Of a stretch of DNA of 64,000 bases, positions 9,059 to 18,406 are shown in pieces (position 1 is the first letter of the stretch; each line of letters begins with the position of its first letter). Origin of the DNA: Leptospira abararensis (GTDB lineage: Bacteria > Spirochaetota > Leptospiria > Leptospirales > Leptospiraceae). The stretch spans positions 278,512 through 342,511 of the forward strand of contig NZ_JAFFPR010000027.1 in assembly GCF_016918735.1 (NCBI RefSeq), in the 5' to 3' direction. Both the position numbers and the translations under genes were made by a program. Below the pieces are notes generated by a model. That model did no database searches. It had not been told where the DNA came from and saw only the letters and a program-made list of their open reading frames with translations.

Positions 9059-10576
9059 GTGAACAAAAGCAAAATCAAAACGACGAATTCCTTACGCTTT
9101 AAGATTGGACTGTTTTATTCCCTTCTTGCCTTGCTCAATATCATCTTTTTTACGGTGATGATCTTCGAAAATCAATCTGATTTGCTTCTCAAGAACTTCC
9201 AATTCCAGTCAGAAAACCTCGCCAACACCATCCTCGCTGATATTCAATCCATTGGCCTTTCGGGTAACCGAGATGAAAGTTTTGAAGTTTTTCGTAAAAC
9301 ACTAAAACTCTATGAAATCAACAGATTTTCGATTTTTGATCCTGATGGAAAAATCATATTATCTGAACCAGAATCTGGACCGGGTGTAAAAGAAATCACA
9401 GAATCTGTTTTAAAAAAGACCAAAGAAGTTTCTTCCGATAAGGAAGGAAATTTATTCAAAGCACGATACAGTTTGGATCTTAACGAATCGGATTTTACGG
9501 TTGATTTTTTATTACCCATCCGTCTTTCCGATAGCAGGGAAGTTTTTCTTTTTACCCATTTTAATATCTCATCAATCCAAGACCGATTAAAACAACTCTA
9601 CATTCAGGTGGGTTATGCTGTCCTTTGGGGGATTGTTTTCCATATTATTTTTGCTATCCTTGTATACCGAGCTATCTTCAAACGAGTAGGATCCTTAGAG
9701 GTTGCTTCCAAAGAAATGGCAACAGGTAATTTGCAGTCTAGGGTAGACTGGGGATTTAAAAGTAATGATGAATTGGATAGTCTGGGTAAGTCATTCAACT
9801 TAATGGCAGAAGAAATCCAAAACAAGGTAACAACCATTACTCGGTTGAACGAAGAAATCAATCAAGAACTACAGATCGGAAAAGAAGTCCAAGAATTATT
9901 TTTACCTTCGGTAAAAAAATATAAAAAATTTAATATTGGGAAATTGTATCGCCCCATGCGTGAAGTGTCCGGCGATTTATACCAATACTTCCAATTTCCA
10001 GAAAGTAATTATTATGGATTCTTTTTGGCGGACGCTTCTGGGCATGGAGTTTCTGCAGCCCTCGTAACGGTTGTTATGGCAATGTCCTTACAATCAATAA
10101 TGAAAGAAAATCACTCAGCCATCCAAGCAATCAACCAATTGGGGGAAGTTATTGCCAACCGCCTCCAGGCATCTTTTTTTGCTACCGGAGTTTTTGTTGT
10201 TTTTGAAGAGCCAGGTGTTGTCAAATTTGTAAATGCAGGCCACAACGCTCCCTTTATCATTCGACCTTCCACCAAAGAAATCACCTATGTTGATAGCTCA
10301 GGTCCACCGCTTGGTATGGGAGATGACATTCAATATTCCCTAGAATCTTTTCCAGTTCTTCCTGGAGACAAAATCGTTCTTTATACCGATGGTGTTGTGG
10401 AAACTCCGATCAAAGAAGGGGGCCTATTTGGACTCGAACGATTTACTGAAGTAGTTTTAGAAAACATTTACTTATCCAATGCAGAAATTGTGGAAAAGGC
10501 AATGGCACTGCTCGAAGAAAAACATGAGGAATATAAGGATGATGTGACTATGATTGTCCTTGATGTACCGGAATGA
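9059..10576 (+). CDS. Membrane sensor SpoIIE/RsbU-type serine phosphatase
   Basis: 505 residues from a GTG start. TM helix 1 (about 14-36), an extracytoplasmic sensor region of ~145 residues, TM helix 2 (about 183-206), a HAMP domain (about 207-262), then a SpoIIE/PP2C phosphatase domain (about 285-503). Phosphatase motifs are EVSGDLY, LADASGHGVSAALV, FVNAGHN, LYTDGVVE and DDVTM, with the metal-binding Asp residues present. Enzymes of this type dephosphorylate STAS anti-anti-sigma factors in partner-switching pathways. A STAS protein with an intact DSSG site is encoded 1.6 kb downstream on the other strand and is a plausible substrate. The stop overlaps the next gene by four bases. Confidence 0.93.
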   Translation: MNKSKIKTTNSLRFKIGLFYSLLALLNIIFFTVMIFENQSDLLLKNFQFQSENLANTILADIQSIGLSGNRDESFEVFRKTLKLYEINRFSIFDPDGKIILSEPESGPGVKEITESVLKKTKEVSSDKEGNLFKARYSLDLNESDFTVDFLLPIRLSDSREVFLFTHFNISSIQDRLKQLYIQVGYAVLWGIVFHIIFAILVYRAIFKRVGSLEVASKEMATGNLQSRVDWGFKSNDELDSLGKSFNLMAEEIQNKVTTITRLNEEINQELQIGKEVQELFLPSVKKYKKFNIGKLYRPMREVSGDLYQYFQFPESNYYGFFLADASGHGVSAALVTVVMAMSLQSIMKENHSAIQAINQLGEVIANRLQASFFATGVFVVFEEPGVVKFVNAGHNAPFIIRPSTKEITYVDSSGPPLGMGDDIQYSLESFPVLPGDKIVLYTDGVVETPIKEGGLFGLERFTEVVLENIYLSNAEIVEKAMALLEEKHEEYKDDVTMIVLDVPE

Positions 10577-12126
10577 AAAAGTTTTTCTTTTTCTCTCTTT
10601 TCCTCATTCTATTTTTATTTTTCGCTTTGGCCTCTCAGTCCATCGTCAGTGTAAAATTACAAGAATTGCGATTCGGAATTCTCAGAGATCAACTGATGAA
10701 CTACGAACTTTCTTCCCAAACATTACGTGAAAGATTGAAACAAATGTTTCTTTCCAAAGATGATTATATGTCTGAGGTAAAAGTCAACATTCTGGAATCG
10801 GGTATTATGAACTCCGAAACAGAAGGTTTAGACTTAAAAATGAGTTGGCAGGACCGTTTTGGTCTTTACGTCATCAACTCAGTTCGGTTTCTCAATTTTA
10901 AGCCCGCCTTAGAGTTAGAAGAGCAACAAAAAACAATCATTCGTTTGCAATTTGCCTTTTATATGGAACGGACAAGAAAGTATCCGATTGCCTCCAAAAA
11001 ATACCAAGAATTGGAAGATTCTATCACTTCCTCACTTTCAGATGAGATGGCATTCACACTCCTTCACCACGGATATTGTTTGGTGATGATGGGTGAAAGA
11101 GAAAAGGCCTTTCTTAAACTGACCAAAGCGATCGATTTATTTTCGGGAACTCACTACGCAGAGAATGCAACCCTCCTGATTAGTTTTTTAGAAGAAGGTG
11201 AGAAAAAAAAAGAAGAGCTGAAAAACAAAAAAAGGTCACCAGAAGAATTGGCTTATTCTTTATTTCAAAGTGGGGATTATGAAGAAACCCTCAAAACTTT
11301 GGAAAGTCTACCCAATTTGACCAAAGATCAATCTTATATCAAGGCACGTTCAATGGAAGAGTTGGGTAAAACTTCCAATGCAGTAAAGGAATACATTCAA
11401 CTTGTAAAACAAAAACAAAACAAAGAAGTTGCGATCCGTGCAAACAGGCGTTTATTGCTCATCGGAAATTTCTATCAAGAAAACAAATCCCTTGTTGCTT
11501 TTTCCAAAGAAGAAGCAAACAAACTGGGGGATTCCAAGGCAGCAGAAAACATCGAAGAAGGAAAAAGCTTAGTTCTAAAACCAGTCATTATTGAAAAAGT
11601 ACTGAAAGCAGAAACCACATCCAACCTCTCAGAAGAAGATACAAAAGAACTCAACCAAATCAAAGAGAATATCCGCGAATCTCTTGAAGATTCTAAACAG
11701 GAAACTACCAAACTTGCTGCTGTAGTTTCAGAAGAAAAAATACCTTTGGTTGCAGAAACTCCGGAAGTGGCCTCCGAAGCGCCTGTGAAAAATCCGCCTG
11801 TGGTTGTGAAAAAAACAATTCCGCAAGACCCATTGAAACTAAAGGTAAAGTTAAGGGACGGAAGGGAAGTTGTTTGCGACGAAGTGAAGATTGAAGGAAA
11901 TCTAGCGACTTTGCAATTGGGCTCTTTTGGACTAAACCTTCCTTATGACTTGGTAGTTTCTGTTCAAGTATCCGCGGAACGCGGAACCCCTGTAAAACTA
12001 GTCACTAGTTCTGGAGAAAAATCGGAATCAAATCGATGGATCCAAAATAGTTCTGGCGATTGGACAAAGCCAAAATCTCAAGAAGAGCCGGTGGTTCGGG
12101 GAGAGGTAAAGTCTTTCCGGCTCTAA
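10573..12126 (+). CDS. Exported TPR-like protein coupled to the SpoIIE phosphatase
   Basis: 517 residues. A hydrophobic N-terminus (about 4-24) should direct export or anchor the protein. Residues ~110-300 are helical repeats of TPR type (e.g. blocks around LLHHGYCLVMMGEREKAF and LAYSLFQSGDYEETLKTL). A Lys/Glu/Pro-rich linker (about 345-415) leads to a C-terminal beta module (about 420-475) beginning LKVKLRDGREVVCDEV. The ATG overlaps the phosphatase stop (ATGA), so the two proteins are made together and may act in the same signalling path on opposite faces of the membrane. I do not recognise the family; the function is unknown. Confidence 0.8.
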   Translation: MKKFFFFSLFLILFLFFALASQSIVSVKLQELRFGILRDQLMNYELSSQTLRERLKQMFLSKDDYMSEVKVNILESGIMNSETEGLDLKMSWQDRFGLYVINSVRFLNFKPALELEEQQKTIIRLQFAFYMERTRKYPIASKKYQELEDSITSSLSDEMAFTLLHHGYCLVMMGEREKAFLKLTKAIDLFSGTHYAENATLLISFLEEGEKKKEELKNKKRSPEELAYSLFQSGDYEETLKTLESLPNLTKDQSYIKARSMEELGKTSNAVKEYIQLVKQKQNKEVAIRANRRLLLIGNFYQENKSLVAFSKEEANKLGDSKAAENIEEGKSLVLKPVIIEKVLKAETTSNLSEEDTKELNQIKENIRESLEDSKQETTKLAAVVSEEKIPLVAETPEVASEAPVKNPPVVVKKTIPQDPLKLKVKLRDGREVVCDEVKIEGNLATLQLGSFGLNLPYDLVVSVQVSAERGTPVKLVTSSGEKSESNRWIQNSSGDWTKPKSQEEPVVRGEVKSFRL

Positions 12127-12150
12127 TGAGTCAATGTAACGAGTCAGTCT

Positions 12151-12474
12151 TTATGGGAGTTCTGATTCCCCACCGAGGATGGTAAAAAATTTATCCAAAC
12201 TGGACAATTTTAATATTACCATTACATCCTGGCTAACATTCAAAAGGAAAAACTGTCCTTCTTCCGACTTGAGCTTCTTTTGAAGATTCGCAAGCAAAGC
12301 GATTCCGGAAGAATCCAATAGTTTGATATTGACCATATCAATTGCTACAGACTCAGCCCCGTCATCGATGATTTTGTGGAGTTCTTTTTTAAGTGCGGGT
12401 GCAGAATAAATATCGAGGGAACCCTCTAGAGTAACAACTGTATGATTTTTAACTTGTTTGGTTGTGAAATTCAT
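12151..12474 (-). CDS. STAS-domain anti-sigma factor antagonist
   Basis: 107 residues when started at the ATG at 12474, which has AGGA six bases upstream; a longer frame reaches back to 12552 but adds a tail without family resemblance. The protein is a single STAS domain with the phosphorylatable site LLDSSGIALL. Such proteins bind an anti-sigma kinase unless phosphorylated on the Ser of DSSG, and are reset by a SpoIIE-type phosphatase, one of which is encoded nearby (9059-10576). No anti-sigma kinase of the RsbW type is seen in the window. Family assignment is firm; the sigma factor controlled is unknown. Confidence 0.9.
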   Translation of the reverse strand: MNFTTKQVKNHTVVTLEGSLDIYSAPALKKELHKIIDDGAESVAIDMVNIKLLDSSGIALLANLQKKLKSEEGQFFLLNVSQDVMVILKLSSLDKFFTILGGESELP

Positions 12475-12582
12475 TGAACTTCCTACTGGCACGTATACTA
12501 TCTGTTTACTTGCCAAATTTGTAAAGAATTTTTGTGGAAACTTGTTTCGCATGTCTGGTAGCCATTTTGATTAGAAAAAACC

Positions 12583-12762
12583 CTAGGTTTGTAGCCTTTT
12601 TAAAACTAAGGTAATTGCTTGGTTGAAACCATCGAAACCACCCTTGTCATAATCATTAAGTCCTTTATAATCCAAATCACTCATGTCCAAGAGTAATTTC
12701 CTGAGTTCATGCTCTAAATATTCTTTTTTAATATAATTAGTTTCAAAAGTTTTCGGATGCAC
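12583..12762 (-). CDS. Small ORF without a clear start, possible unannotated gene or remnant
   Basis: The frame is open from 12837 down to a TAG at 12583-12585 (84 codons) but contains no ATG before codon 50. The first usable start is a GTG at 12762, giving 59 residues. The translation looks protein-like rather than random: a basic N-terminal part, then EYLEHELRKLLLDMSDLD, YKGLNDYDKGG and a helical end. It lies upstream of, and in the same direction as, the STAS gene (gap 108 bases) and divergent from the c-di-GMP gene. It may be a real small protein with a non-ATG start, or the 3' end of a decayed gene. It fills the otherwise empty stretch 12475-12871. Confidence 0.4.
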   Translation of the reverse strand: MHPKTFETNYIKKEYLEHELRKLLLDMSDLDYKGLNDYDKGGFDGFNQAITLVLKRLQT

Positions 12763-12871
12763 TAGGCTATATCGGACGAAATTTCCTATGTTTTTCGAAT
12801 CTTTTTTAGGTTGAGATTTTAGGAAAAATACGAATCCTTAGTGGGAGAGATAGCCGGCAACGGCCAATACA

Positions 12872-14983
12872 ATGGGCATTCCAATCAGCGTTCTAATACT
12901 CGAAAACGATTCTAATAGTGTATTTGATCTTGTGCGAGAGATGAAGGCCAACGGTCTAAGTCCCCTCTACAAAGTGGTCGAAACATTCCCATCATGGGAA
13001 GCTACAGTCCATGAAGAAGATTGGGATGCAATTATCTGTAGCACCAGAGAACCCTTTCACTCGGAAATTCCTGTATATTTACAATACCTAAATGATAAAA
13101 AAATTGACATTCCGGTAATTTTACTCAGTGATCCTGAAGATTTTTCGAAAAACTTAAGTTATATGAAATCAGGTGTCAATGATCTAATCGATCGAAAAAA
13201 CCTCCTCCGATTAACAGAAGTTTTAGAAAGGGAAAGAAGAGAACTTGTTTATAGGAAAGAAAAAAATACTACGGAAACTTTCCTATACCAATCTTTAAAG
13301 GAAATCCAACTTCAGAAGTTTGCTTTAGACCAAGCAAATATTGTCTCTATCACAGATGCGAATGGAATCATCACCTATGTCAACGAGGCATTTTCAAAAG
13401 CAACTGGTTACACTGTTTCTGAACTCATAGGCCAAAATCATAGAATTCTAAAATCCACAGACAAAACCAAAGAGGATTGGACTAAAATTTGGGAAACCAT
13501 TCAAAAAGGTAAAGTTTGGCGAGGTGAGATTAGAAACATTAGAAAAGACGGTAGTGACTATTGGGCCGATACAACGATAGTTCCTTTTACGGGTCAAGAT
13601 GGATCGGTCTTTCAATACATTGCCATCCATCACGATATCACAGACAGAAAACTAGCTGAACAACAGTTAACTCATGATGCCTTTTATGATAATCTCACAG
13701 GACTTCCAAACCGCGCCTTGTTTCTAGCAAGAATTGAACAAAAAATCTTTGCCTATAACTCAAAAAATACAGGTTATCCTATTTTATTCTGTATTAACAT
13801 CGATAACTTCAAGCGAATCAATCATTCCCTGGGAAATGAAGCAGGCGACCAGATACTAGTTATCTTTTCGGAAAGACTAAAACAATTTTCAGATCCTGAT
13901 GCCATCATTACAAGGCTCGGTGCGGACAACTTTTCCATTTTGGTCACCCATCTTCTTGCGATTGATGAAGGTGTAAATTATGCAATTCGATTATTGGAAC
14001 GTTTAGGGGATCCCATTCCACTCGGTGGATACGAAATTTACCTAACGGCTTCCTGTGGGATATCCACCTTCGGACTTGGTGGTAAAGATGCTGATGTACT
14101 TTTGCGAAATGCAGAGATTGCGATGTTTCATGCAAAATCACAGAAGGTGGGGACAGTGTCTGTCTTCAACCAAGCTATGCAGGAAAAAATCCATTTCCAA
14201 CTAGAAATTCAAAATGATTTAAAAAAAGCCTTAACTCATAACGAAATTTTTGTTTTTTACCAACCCATCTTAGATATCAAAGAGAATAGAATAGGTCATT
14301 GGGAGGCACTCGTTCGTTGGCGTCATCCCCAAAGAGGGATGGTTTCTCCGGCAGAGTTCATTCCTCTGGCAGAAGATTCAGGTCTTATTGTTCCGATCAC
14401 GCGCTTTGTTTTAGAACAAGCAGCAAATGTCATTGAAGAAGTGCAAATCAAACAAGGCCTTCCCATTTCCATTGCGGTTAATTTAAGTCCTCAAGTTTTC
14501 TTTGATCAAAACATCTTTCACTGGATTGTAGACCTCCACAATCGTAGAGAAATCCCGTATACATCCTTACAAGTGGAAATTACTGAAAGTTTGGCGATGA
14601 AAAATCTCACAGAAACAGTACCGATTCTCTCTAACCTAATTGATATTGGTGTAAAAGTGGCTCTCGACGATTTTGGTACAGGATTTTCTTCTCTTTCTTA
14701 TTTAGAAAAATTGCCACTCTCCATTGTAAAAATTGATAAATCATTCTTAAACAACGTTGAAGAAGGCTCCAAAGAAAGTTTTCTATTAATCTCTATTATC
14801 AATATGGCACATGATCTTGGTTATTCGGTGGTGGCTGAAGGAGTAGAGGAAATAGAACAATTGGAGTTATTGAAATCTTACGAATGCGATAAAATCCAAG
14901 GTTACTGGTTGTCAAAACCGATTGCAAGTGAAGAAGTAATTCCGTTCATTCATCAATTTTATTCAAAACAGGAAAAACAATGA
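12872..14983 (+). CDS. REC-like/PAS/GGDEF/EAL protein, probable c-di-GMP phosphodiesterase
   Basis: 703 residues in four parts: a receiver-like domain (about 6-125), a PAS domain with PAC motif (about 145-265), GGDEF (about 268-430) and EAL (about 440-695). The cyclase signature is RLGADNF instead of GGDEF, so the cyclase is probably inactive, perhaps a GTP-binding regulator. The EAL domain keeps its key residues: EALVRW, VNLSPQ, VEITES, DDFGTG, KIDKSF and AEGVE. The expected net activity is hydrolysis of c-di-GMP, tuned by PAS and receiver inputs. The stop overlaps the M48 protease gene by four bases (ATGA), linking the two in one transcript. Confidence 0.92.
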   Translation: MGIPISVLILENDSNSVFDLVREMKANGLSPLYKVVETFPSWEATVHEEDWDAIICSTREPFHSEIPVYLQYLNDKKIDIPVILLSDPEDFSKNLSYMKSGVNDLIDRKNLLRLTEVLERERRELVYRKEKNTTETFLYQSLKEIQLQKFALDQANIVSITDANGIITYVNEAFSKATGYTVSELIGQNHRILKSTDKTKEDWTKIWETIQKGKVWRGEIRNIRKDGSDYWADTTIVPFTGQDGSVFQYIAIHHDITDRKLAEQQLTHDAFYDNLTGLPNRALFLARIEQKIFAYNSKNTGYPILFCINIDNFKRINHSLGNEAGDQILVIFSERLKQFSDPDAIITRLGADNFSILVTHLLAIDEGVNYAIRLLERLGDPIPLGGYEIYLTASCGISTFGLGGKDADVLLRNAEIAMFHAKSQKVGTVSVFNQAMQEKIHFQLEIQNDLKKALTHNEIFVFYQPILDIKENRIGHWEALVRWRHPQRGMVSPAEFIPLAEDSGLIVPITRFVLEQAANVIEEVQIKQGLPISIAVNLSPQVFFDQNIFHWIVDLHNRREIPYTSLQVEITESLAMKNLTETVPILSNLIDIGVKVALDDFGTGFSSLSYLEKLPLSIVKIDKSFLNNVEEGSKESFLLISIINMAHDLGYSVVAEGVEEIEQLELLKSYECDKIQGYWLSKPIASEEVIPFIHQFYSKQEKQ

Positions 14984-15756
14984 TTCGAATTTTAAATTTA
15001 GTTTTAGTGATCGCATTTTTCATTCAGTGCAGCACTTCTCCTACGGGAAGAAGACAAATCCTAATCGTAAAAGATGCTGAAATGAATGAAATGGGAACCA
15101 CAACATTTTCAGAAATGAAAACAAAAACGCCAATCGATTCTAGTTCCATTTCCAACACTTATGTAAACTGTATCGTATCAGCAGAGTTAGCTGTAACTTC
15201 AGATACAACGGGAGTGGAATCCTGGGAAGTGGTTGTATTTAAAGACAATACTCCGAATGCGTTTGCTCTTCCAGGTGGAAAAATTGGTGTTTACACCGGA
15301 ATGTTTTCGGTCGCAAAAAATAGAGACCAGCTAGCAGCCGTAATCGGGCACGAAATAGGACATGTGATTGCTCGTCATGGAAATGAACGTGTCTCTCAAA
15401 ACCAACTAGCGGGTGGATCCGTGAAATTATTAGAAAACCTTGGCAAACCCATGGTTGCAGGTGCCCTGGGAATGGGTGCAAAATTTGGGATTCTACTTCC
15501 TTTTTCTAGAGAACACGAATCGGAGGCTGATTTAATTGGGTTGGAGCTGATGGCAAAGTCAGGATTTGATCCCAGACAAAGCGTGGAACTTTGGAAAAAT
15601 ATGAGTGCCCTTGGGGGAAACAAACCCAATGAGTTATTATCAACACACCCATCGGATGCAACTAGAATGAAACATTTAAATGCGGCAATGCCAAATGCTT
15701 TGGCATTATGGGAGAAAGCAAAAGCAGAAGGGAAACGTCCCAACTGCCAACTTTAA
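14980..15756 (+). CDS. M48 family metalloprotease lipoprotein
   Basis: 258 residues. The signal peptide ends in the lipobox FIQC (Cys17), so the mature protein should be an envelope lipoprotein. The zinc site is HEIGH (124-128) with the third ligand Glu182 in EHESEAD, the arrangement of periplasmic M48 peptidases such as LoiP and BepA. These degrade or assist misassembled envelope proteins. A typical GG-rich segment (FALPGGKIGVYTG) precedes the active site. It overlaps the EAL gene upstream by four bases. Convergent with the MORN lipoprotein gene, only 8 bases apart. Confidence 0.93.
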   Translation: MIRILNLVLVIAFFIQCSTSPTGRRQILIVKDAEMNEMGTTTFSEMKTKTPIDSSSISNTYVNCIVSAELAVTSDTTGVESWEVVVFKDNTPNAFALPGGKIGVYTGMFSVAKNRDQLAAVIGHEIGHVIARHGNERVSQNQLAGGSVKLLENLGKPMVAGALGMGAKFGILLPFSREHESEADLIGLELMAKSGFDPRQSVELWKNMSALGGNKPNELLSTHPSDATRMKHLNAAMPNALALWEKAKAEGKRPNCQL

Positions 15757-15764
15757 AGTGACTT

Positions 15765-16310
15765 TTATTCGCAGAGAAGTTTTCTTCCTGTGATTTTACA
15801 ATTTCTAGCCTTACCTTCATCGGTAAGGACTCCGATCCCTTCTTGGCCATCGGAAGTAAAGTCTCCCGATACGGACTTACCATCCTTGAAACTATAAGTT
15901 CCTTTTCCGTTGATTTGTCCGTTTTGAAATTCGCCTACGTATTTATCTCCGTTTTTGAAACTATATTCGCCAGGTCCTTGTTTTTTATCTTCTACGTAAG
16001 TGCCACTAAACTTCTCACCGTCAGTATAGAGGAAACTTCCGCTTCCTTCTCGTAAGTCATTTTTAAAGGATCCGGTATAAACATCGCCATTATCATAAAC
16101 ATATTTGCCAATTCCGTTGACGCAGTTCCCTTCAATACATCCAATTTTTTTTCCACCCTTTTCTGGATCTTCTAAACTAACATTTCGTGAATTGGATTTC
16201 GGATCTTGGTTTGAAGGGTCAGATGCGTCTTTTGTATCCTGTGAAGCACAAACAATCAACATAGGTAAAAGAAAAACTCCACAAAGCAAACTGCGAAAAG
16301 ATAATTTCAT
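15765..16310 (-). CDS. MORN-repeat lipoprotein
   Basis: 181 residues with signal peptide and lipobox LIVC (Cys21). After a Ser/Asp/Asn-rich stretch the protein consists of about four to five MORN repeats (about 60-160), with recurring patterns such as YDNGDVYTGSF, YTDGEKFSGTY, FKNGDKYVGEF and FKDGKSVSGDF. MORN repeats form extended beta sheets used for protein or lipid contact. Two Cys near the N-terminus and two near the end could form disulphides. Function unknown; surface or periplasmic location is inferred from the lipobox. Confidence 0.88.
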   Translation of the reverse strand: MKLSFRSLLCGVFLLPMLIVCASQDTKDASDPSNQDPKSNSRNVSLEDPEKGGKKIGCIEGNCVNGIGKYVYDNGDVYTGSFKNDLREGSGSFLYTDGEKFSGTYVEDKKQGPGEYSFKNGDKYVGEFQNGQINGKGTYSFKDGKSVSGDFTSDGQEGIGVLTDEGKARNCKITGRKLLCE

Positions 16311-16356
16311 ACATCCCCCAAATCTGAACCCATCGTAGAGTATGATTTTAAAGAAA

Positions 16357-18348
16357 TCAATTCAAAAAGTATTTTTGGATGTCCTGGAATCGGTCGGATT
16401 CCGACTGCGGATCCAAATTCCCATTCTGGATTTCCATTTTTTTGGGTAACACTTCTTCGACCAAATCTCCTAAATTTGGCAAATCTAAAAGAAACCGACT
16501 TATAGTTGTTAATCGATTTTTATCAGAAAAAACAGGGGAGGTTAAAAACAATCCCTGTTTGGCCCTGGTGATTGCTACATAAAACAGCCGTCTTTCTTCT
16601 TCCAAATCTTGGGTAGTTTTGATTCTAGAACTTGGTAAACTTCCTTCTACCACTTGCATGGTAAATACATACTTCCACTCCAATCCCTTGGCGGAGTGAA
16701 TGGTGGAAAGCGTAAGAAATTCTTCCTCCTTATCGACTAAACTAGTATCTACCTTTTCGGTGGGATCAAGAGTTAAGTTGGCTAAATAATCGGAAAGATT
16801 GGGAGAAGATTTAGTGAGAATTTTTAACGAATCCAAATCCTGTTTTCTTTTTTCAAAATCATCATATTCCTGTTCTAAAATCGGCAAGTAGTGAGATAAA
16901 ACTGTTTCCACAATCGTCATACTATTTGCATAGTTTAGAGGTTCTGATTCAAAAATCCTGATCAAATTTCGAAATGAAGTTTTTGCGCCATCCGGAATTC
17001 CTAAAAAAAATGTATCTGAGTCTTTGACGAGGTCCCATTGAAAGTCATGGTTTTCTAAATTTTTATGGAGAACTTGGGCATATTTTTTTCCAATGTTTTT
17101 TTCTAAAAGTAAAACCCGATTCCAAGAAAGTATATCCCTTGGATTATCAATGATACGAAGGTAAGCAAGTAAATCCTTCACATGTGCTAAGTCCAAAAAT
17201 TTTTTTCCTCCATACTTACGAAATGGAATCTGTTTTGCGCTGAGCTTTACTTCTAAAAGGTTTGAAATATAACCTGCACGAAAAAGAACTGCGATATCAG
17301 ACAAAACAGTGTTTTCTTCATACAACTCAAGAATTTTCTCGGATATCCATTCAGCTTCCTCCTCTGAAGATTCAAATTTGGTATGTTTTGGTTTATAAGA
17401 AGGGGCTTGCTTATGGGATAATAAATGTTTTTTATAGTTTTCTTTACTCTGATCTAAAACAGCATTTGCCAAATCTAAAACTGATTGTGTACTTCGATAA
17501 TTTTCTGTTAGATGAATGATTTTTGTATTCGGAAAAATTTTCGGGAAATCCAACATATTATTCACATTGGCTCCGCGAAACCCATAGATACATTGAGCAT
17601 CATCACCCACAACCAGTATATTTTGGTGTTTGCTTGCCAACAAACAAGCTATATGTGCTTGGATACGATTGGTATCCTGGTATTCATCGACTAGAATGTA
17701 TTTATATTGTAATCCAATCCTTTCTCGAATTGATTCTTCTTCCATTAAAATCTTGCGCGTAAAATCCAATAAGTCATCAAAATCAAGGGAATTATGCTTT
17801 AATTTGAGCTCTACAAATTTAGATTTCACTTCTTGAATTTCTTTTGTGAGTCCGATAAACATTGGATAGTCCTTTTGTAAAACTTTTTCCAATGAAATCT
17901 GAAGATTAAAACAGGAGGAAAAAATCTCAGCCAAAGTCTCCTTTTTGGGAAATCGAACTTTGGATTGTTTGGAGACTATTTGGTCCCTTGCCATTCCCAC
18001 AAGACTTGTGGTATCATCCTCATCCAAAATAGTGAAATTTGAATTAAGGGAAACAGCTAATGAATACTTTCGTAAGAAATGGTGGCAAAAAGAGTGAAAT
18101 GTACCACCATGAACAGCCATCATTCGCGAATCGAGTTTGGCGGTGGCTCTATTTAACATCTCTTTGGCTGCCCTTCTCGTAAAGGTTAAAAGCAGAAGGG
18201 AACTTGGGTCTAATCCATTCTGAACAAGAGATGCCAATTTATTGACAAGGGTGTTCGTTTTCCCAGTACCGGCGCCCGCAACAACTAAGATGGGGCCTTC
18301 GGGGGATAAAATGACTGAATTTTGGGCCTCGTTTAAATCCTCATTCAC
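16357..18348 (-). CDS. UvrD/PcrA/Rep-family superfamily 1 DNA helicase
   Basis: 663 residues with the SF1A helicase motifs in order: motif I GAGTGKT (about 24-31), Ia FTRRAAKEM, motif II VDEYQD (about 216), motif III GDDAQCIYGFRGA, motif IV near NYRS, motif V TIHSAKGLEW and motif VI ERRLFYVAITRAK. It unwinds DNA 3' to 5' in repair or replication restart. At 663 residues it is a little shorter than UvrD (720), closer to Rep. Which paralogue it is cannot be settled from the window. Divergent from the response-regulator hybrid across 58 bases. Confidence 0.92.
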   Translation of the reverse strand: MNEDLNEAQNSVILSPEGPILVVAGAGTGKTNTLVNKLASLVQNGLDPSSLLLLTFTRRAAKEMLNRATAKLDSRMMAVHGGTFHSFCHHFLRKYSLAVSLNSNFTILDEDDTTSLVGMARDQIVSKQSKVRFPKKETLAEIFSSCFNLQISLEKVLQKDYPMFIGLTKEIQEVKSKFVELKLKHNSLDFDDLLDFTRKILMEEESIRERIGLQYKYILVDEYQDTNRIQAHIACLLASKHQNILVVGDDAQCIYGFRGANVNNMLDFPKIFPNTKIIHLTENYRSTQSVLDLANAVLDQSKENYKKHLLSHKQAPSYKPKHTKFESSEEEAEWISEKILELYEENTVLSDIAVLFRAGYISNLLEVKLSAKQIPFRKYGGKKFLDLAHVKDLLAYLRIIDNPRDILSWNRVLLLEKNIGKKYAQVLHKNLENHDFQWDLVKDSDTFFLGIPDGAKTSFRNLIRIFESEPLNYANSMTIVETVLSHYLPILEQEYDDFEKRKQDLDSLKILTKSSPNLSDYLANLTLDPTEKVDTSLVDKEEEFLTLSTIHSAKGLEWKYVFTMQVVEGSLPSSRIKTTQDLEEERRLFYVAITRAKQGLFLTSPVFSDKNRLTTISRFLLDLPNLGDLVEEVLPKKMEIQNGNLDPQSESDRFQDIQKYFLN

Positions 18349-18406
18349 AATACAGAGATTTGTTGCATGGATTCTGTTGACAAACTCTAATTATTGTATT
18401 TGATAG

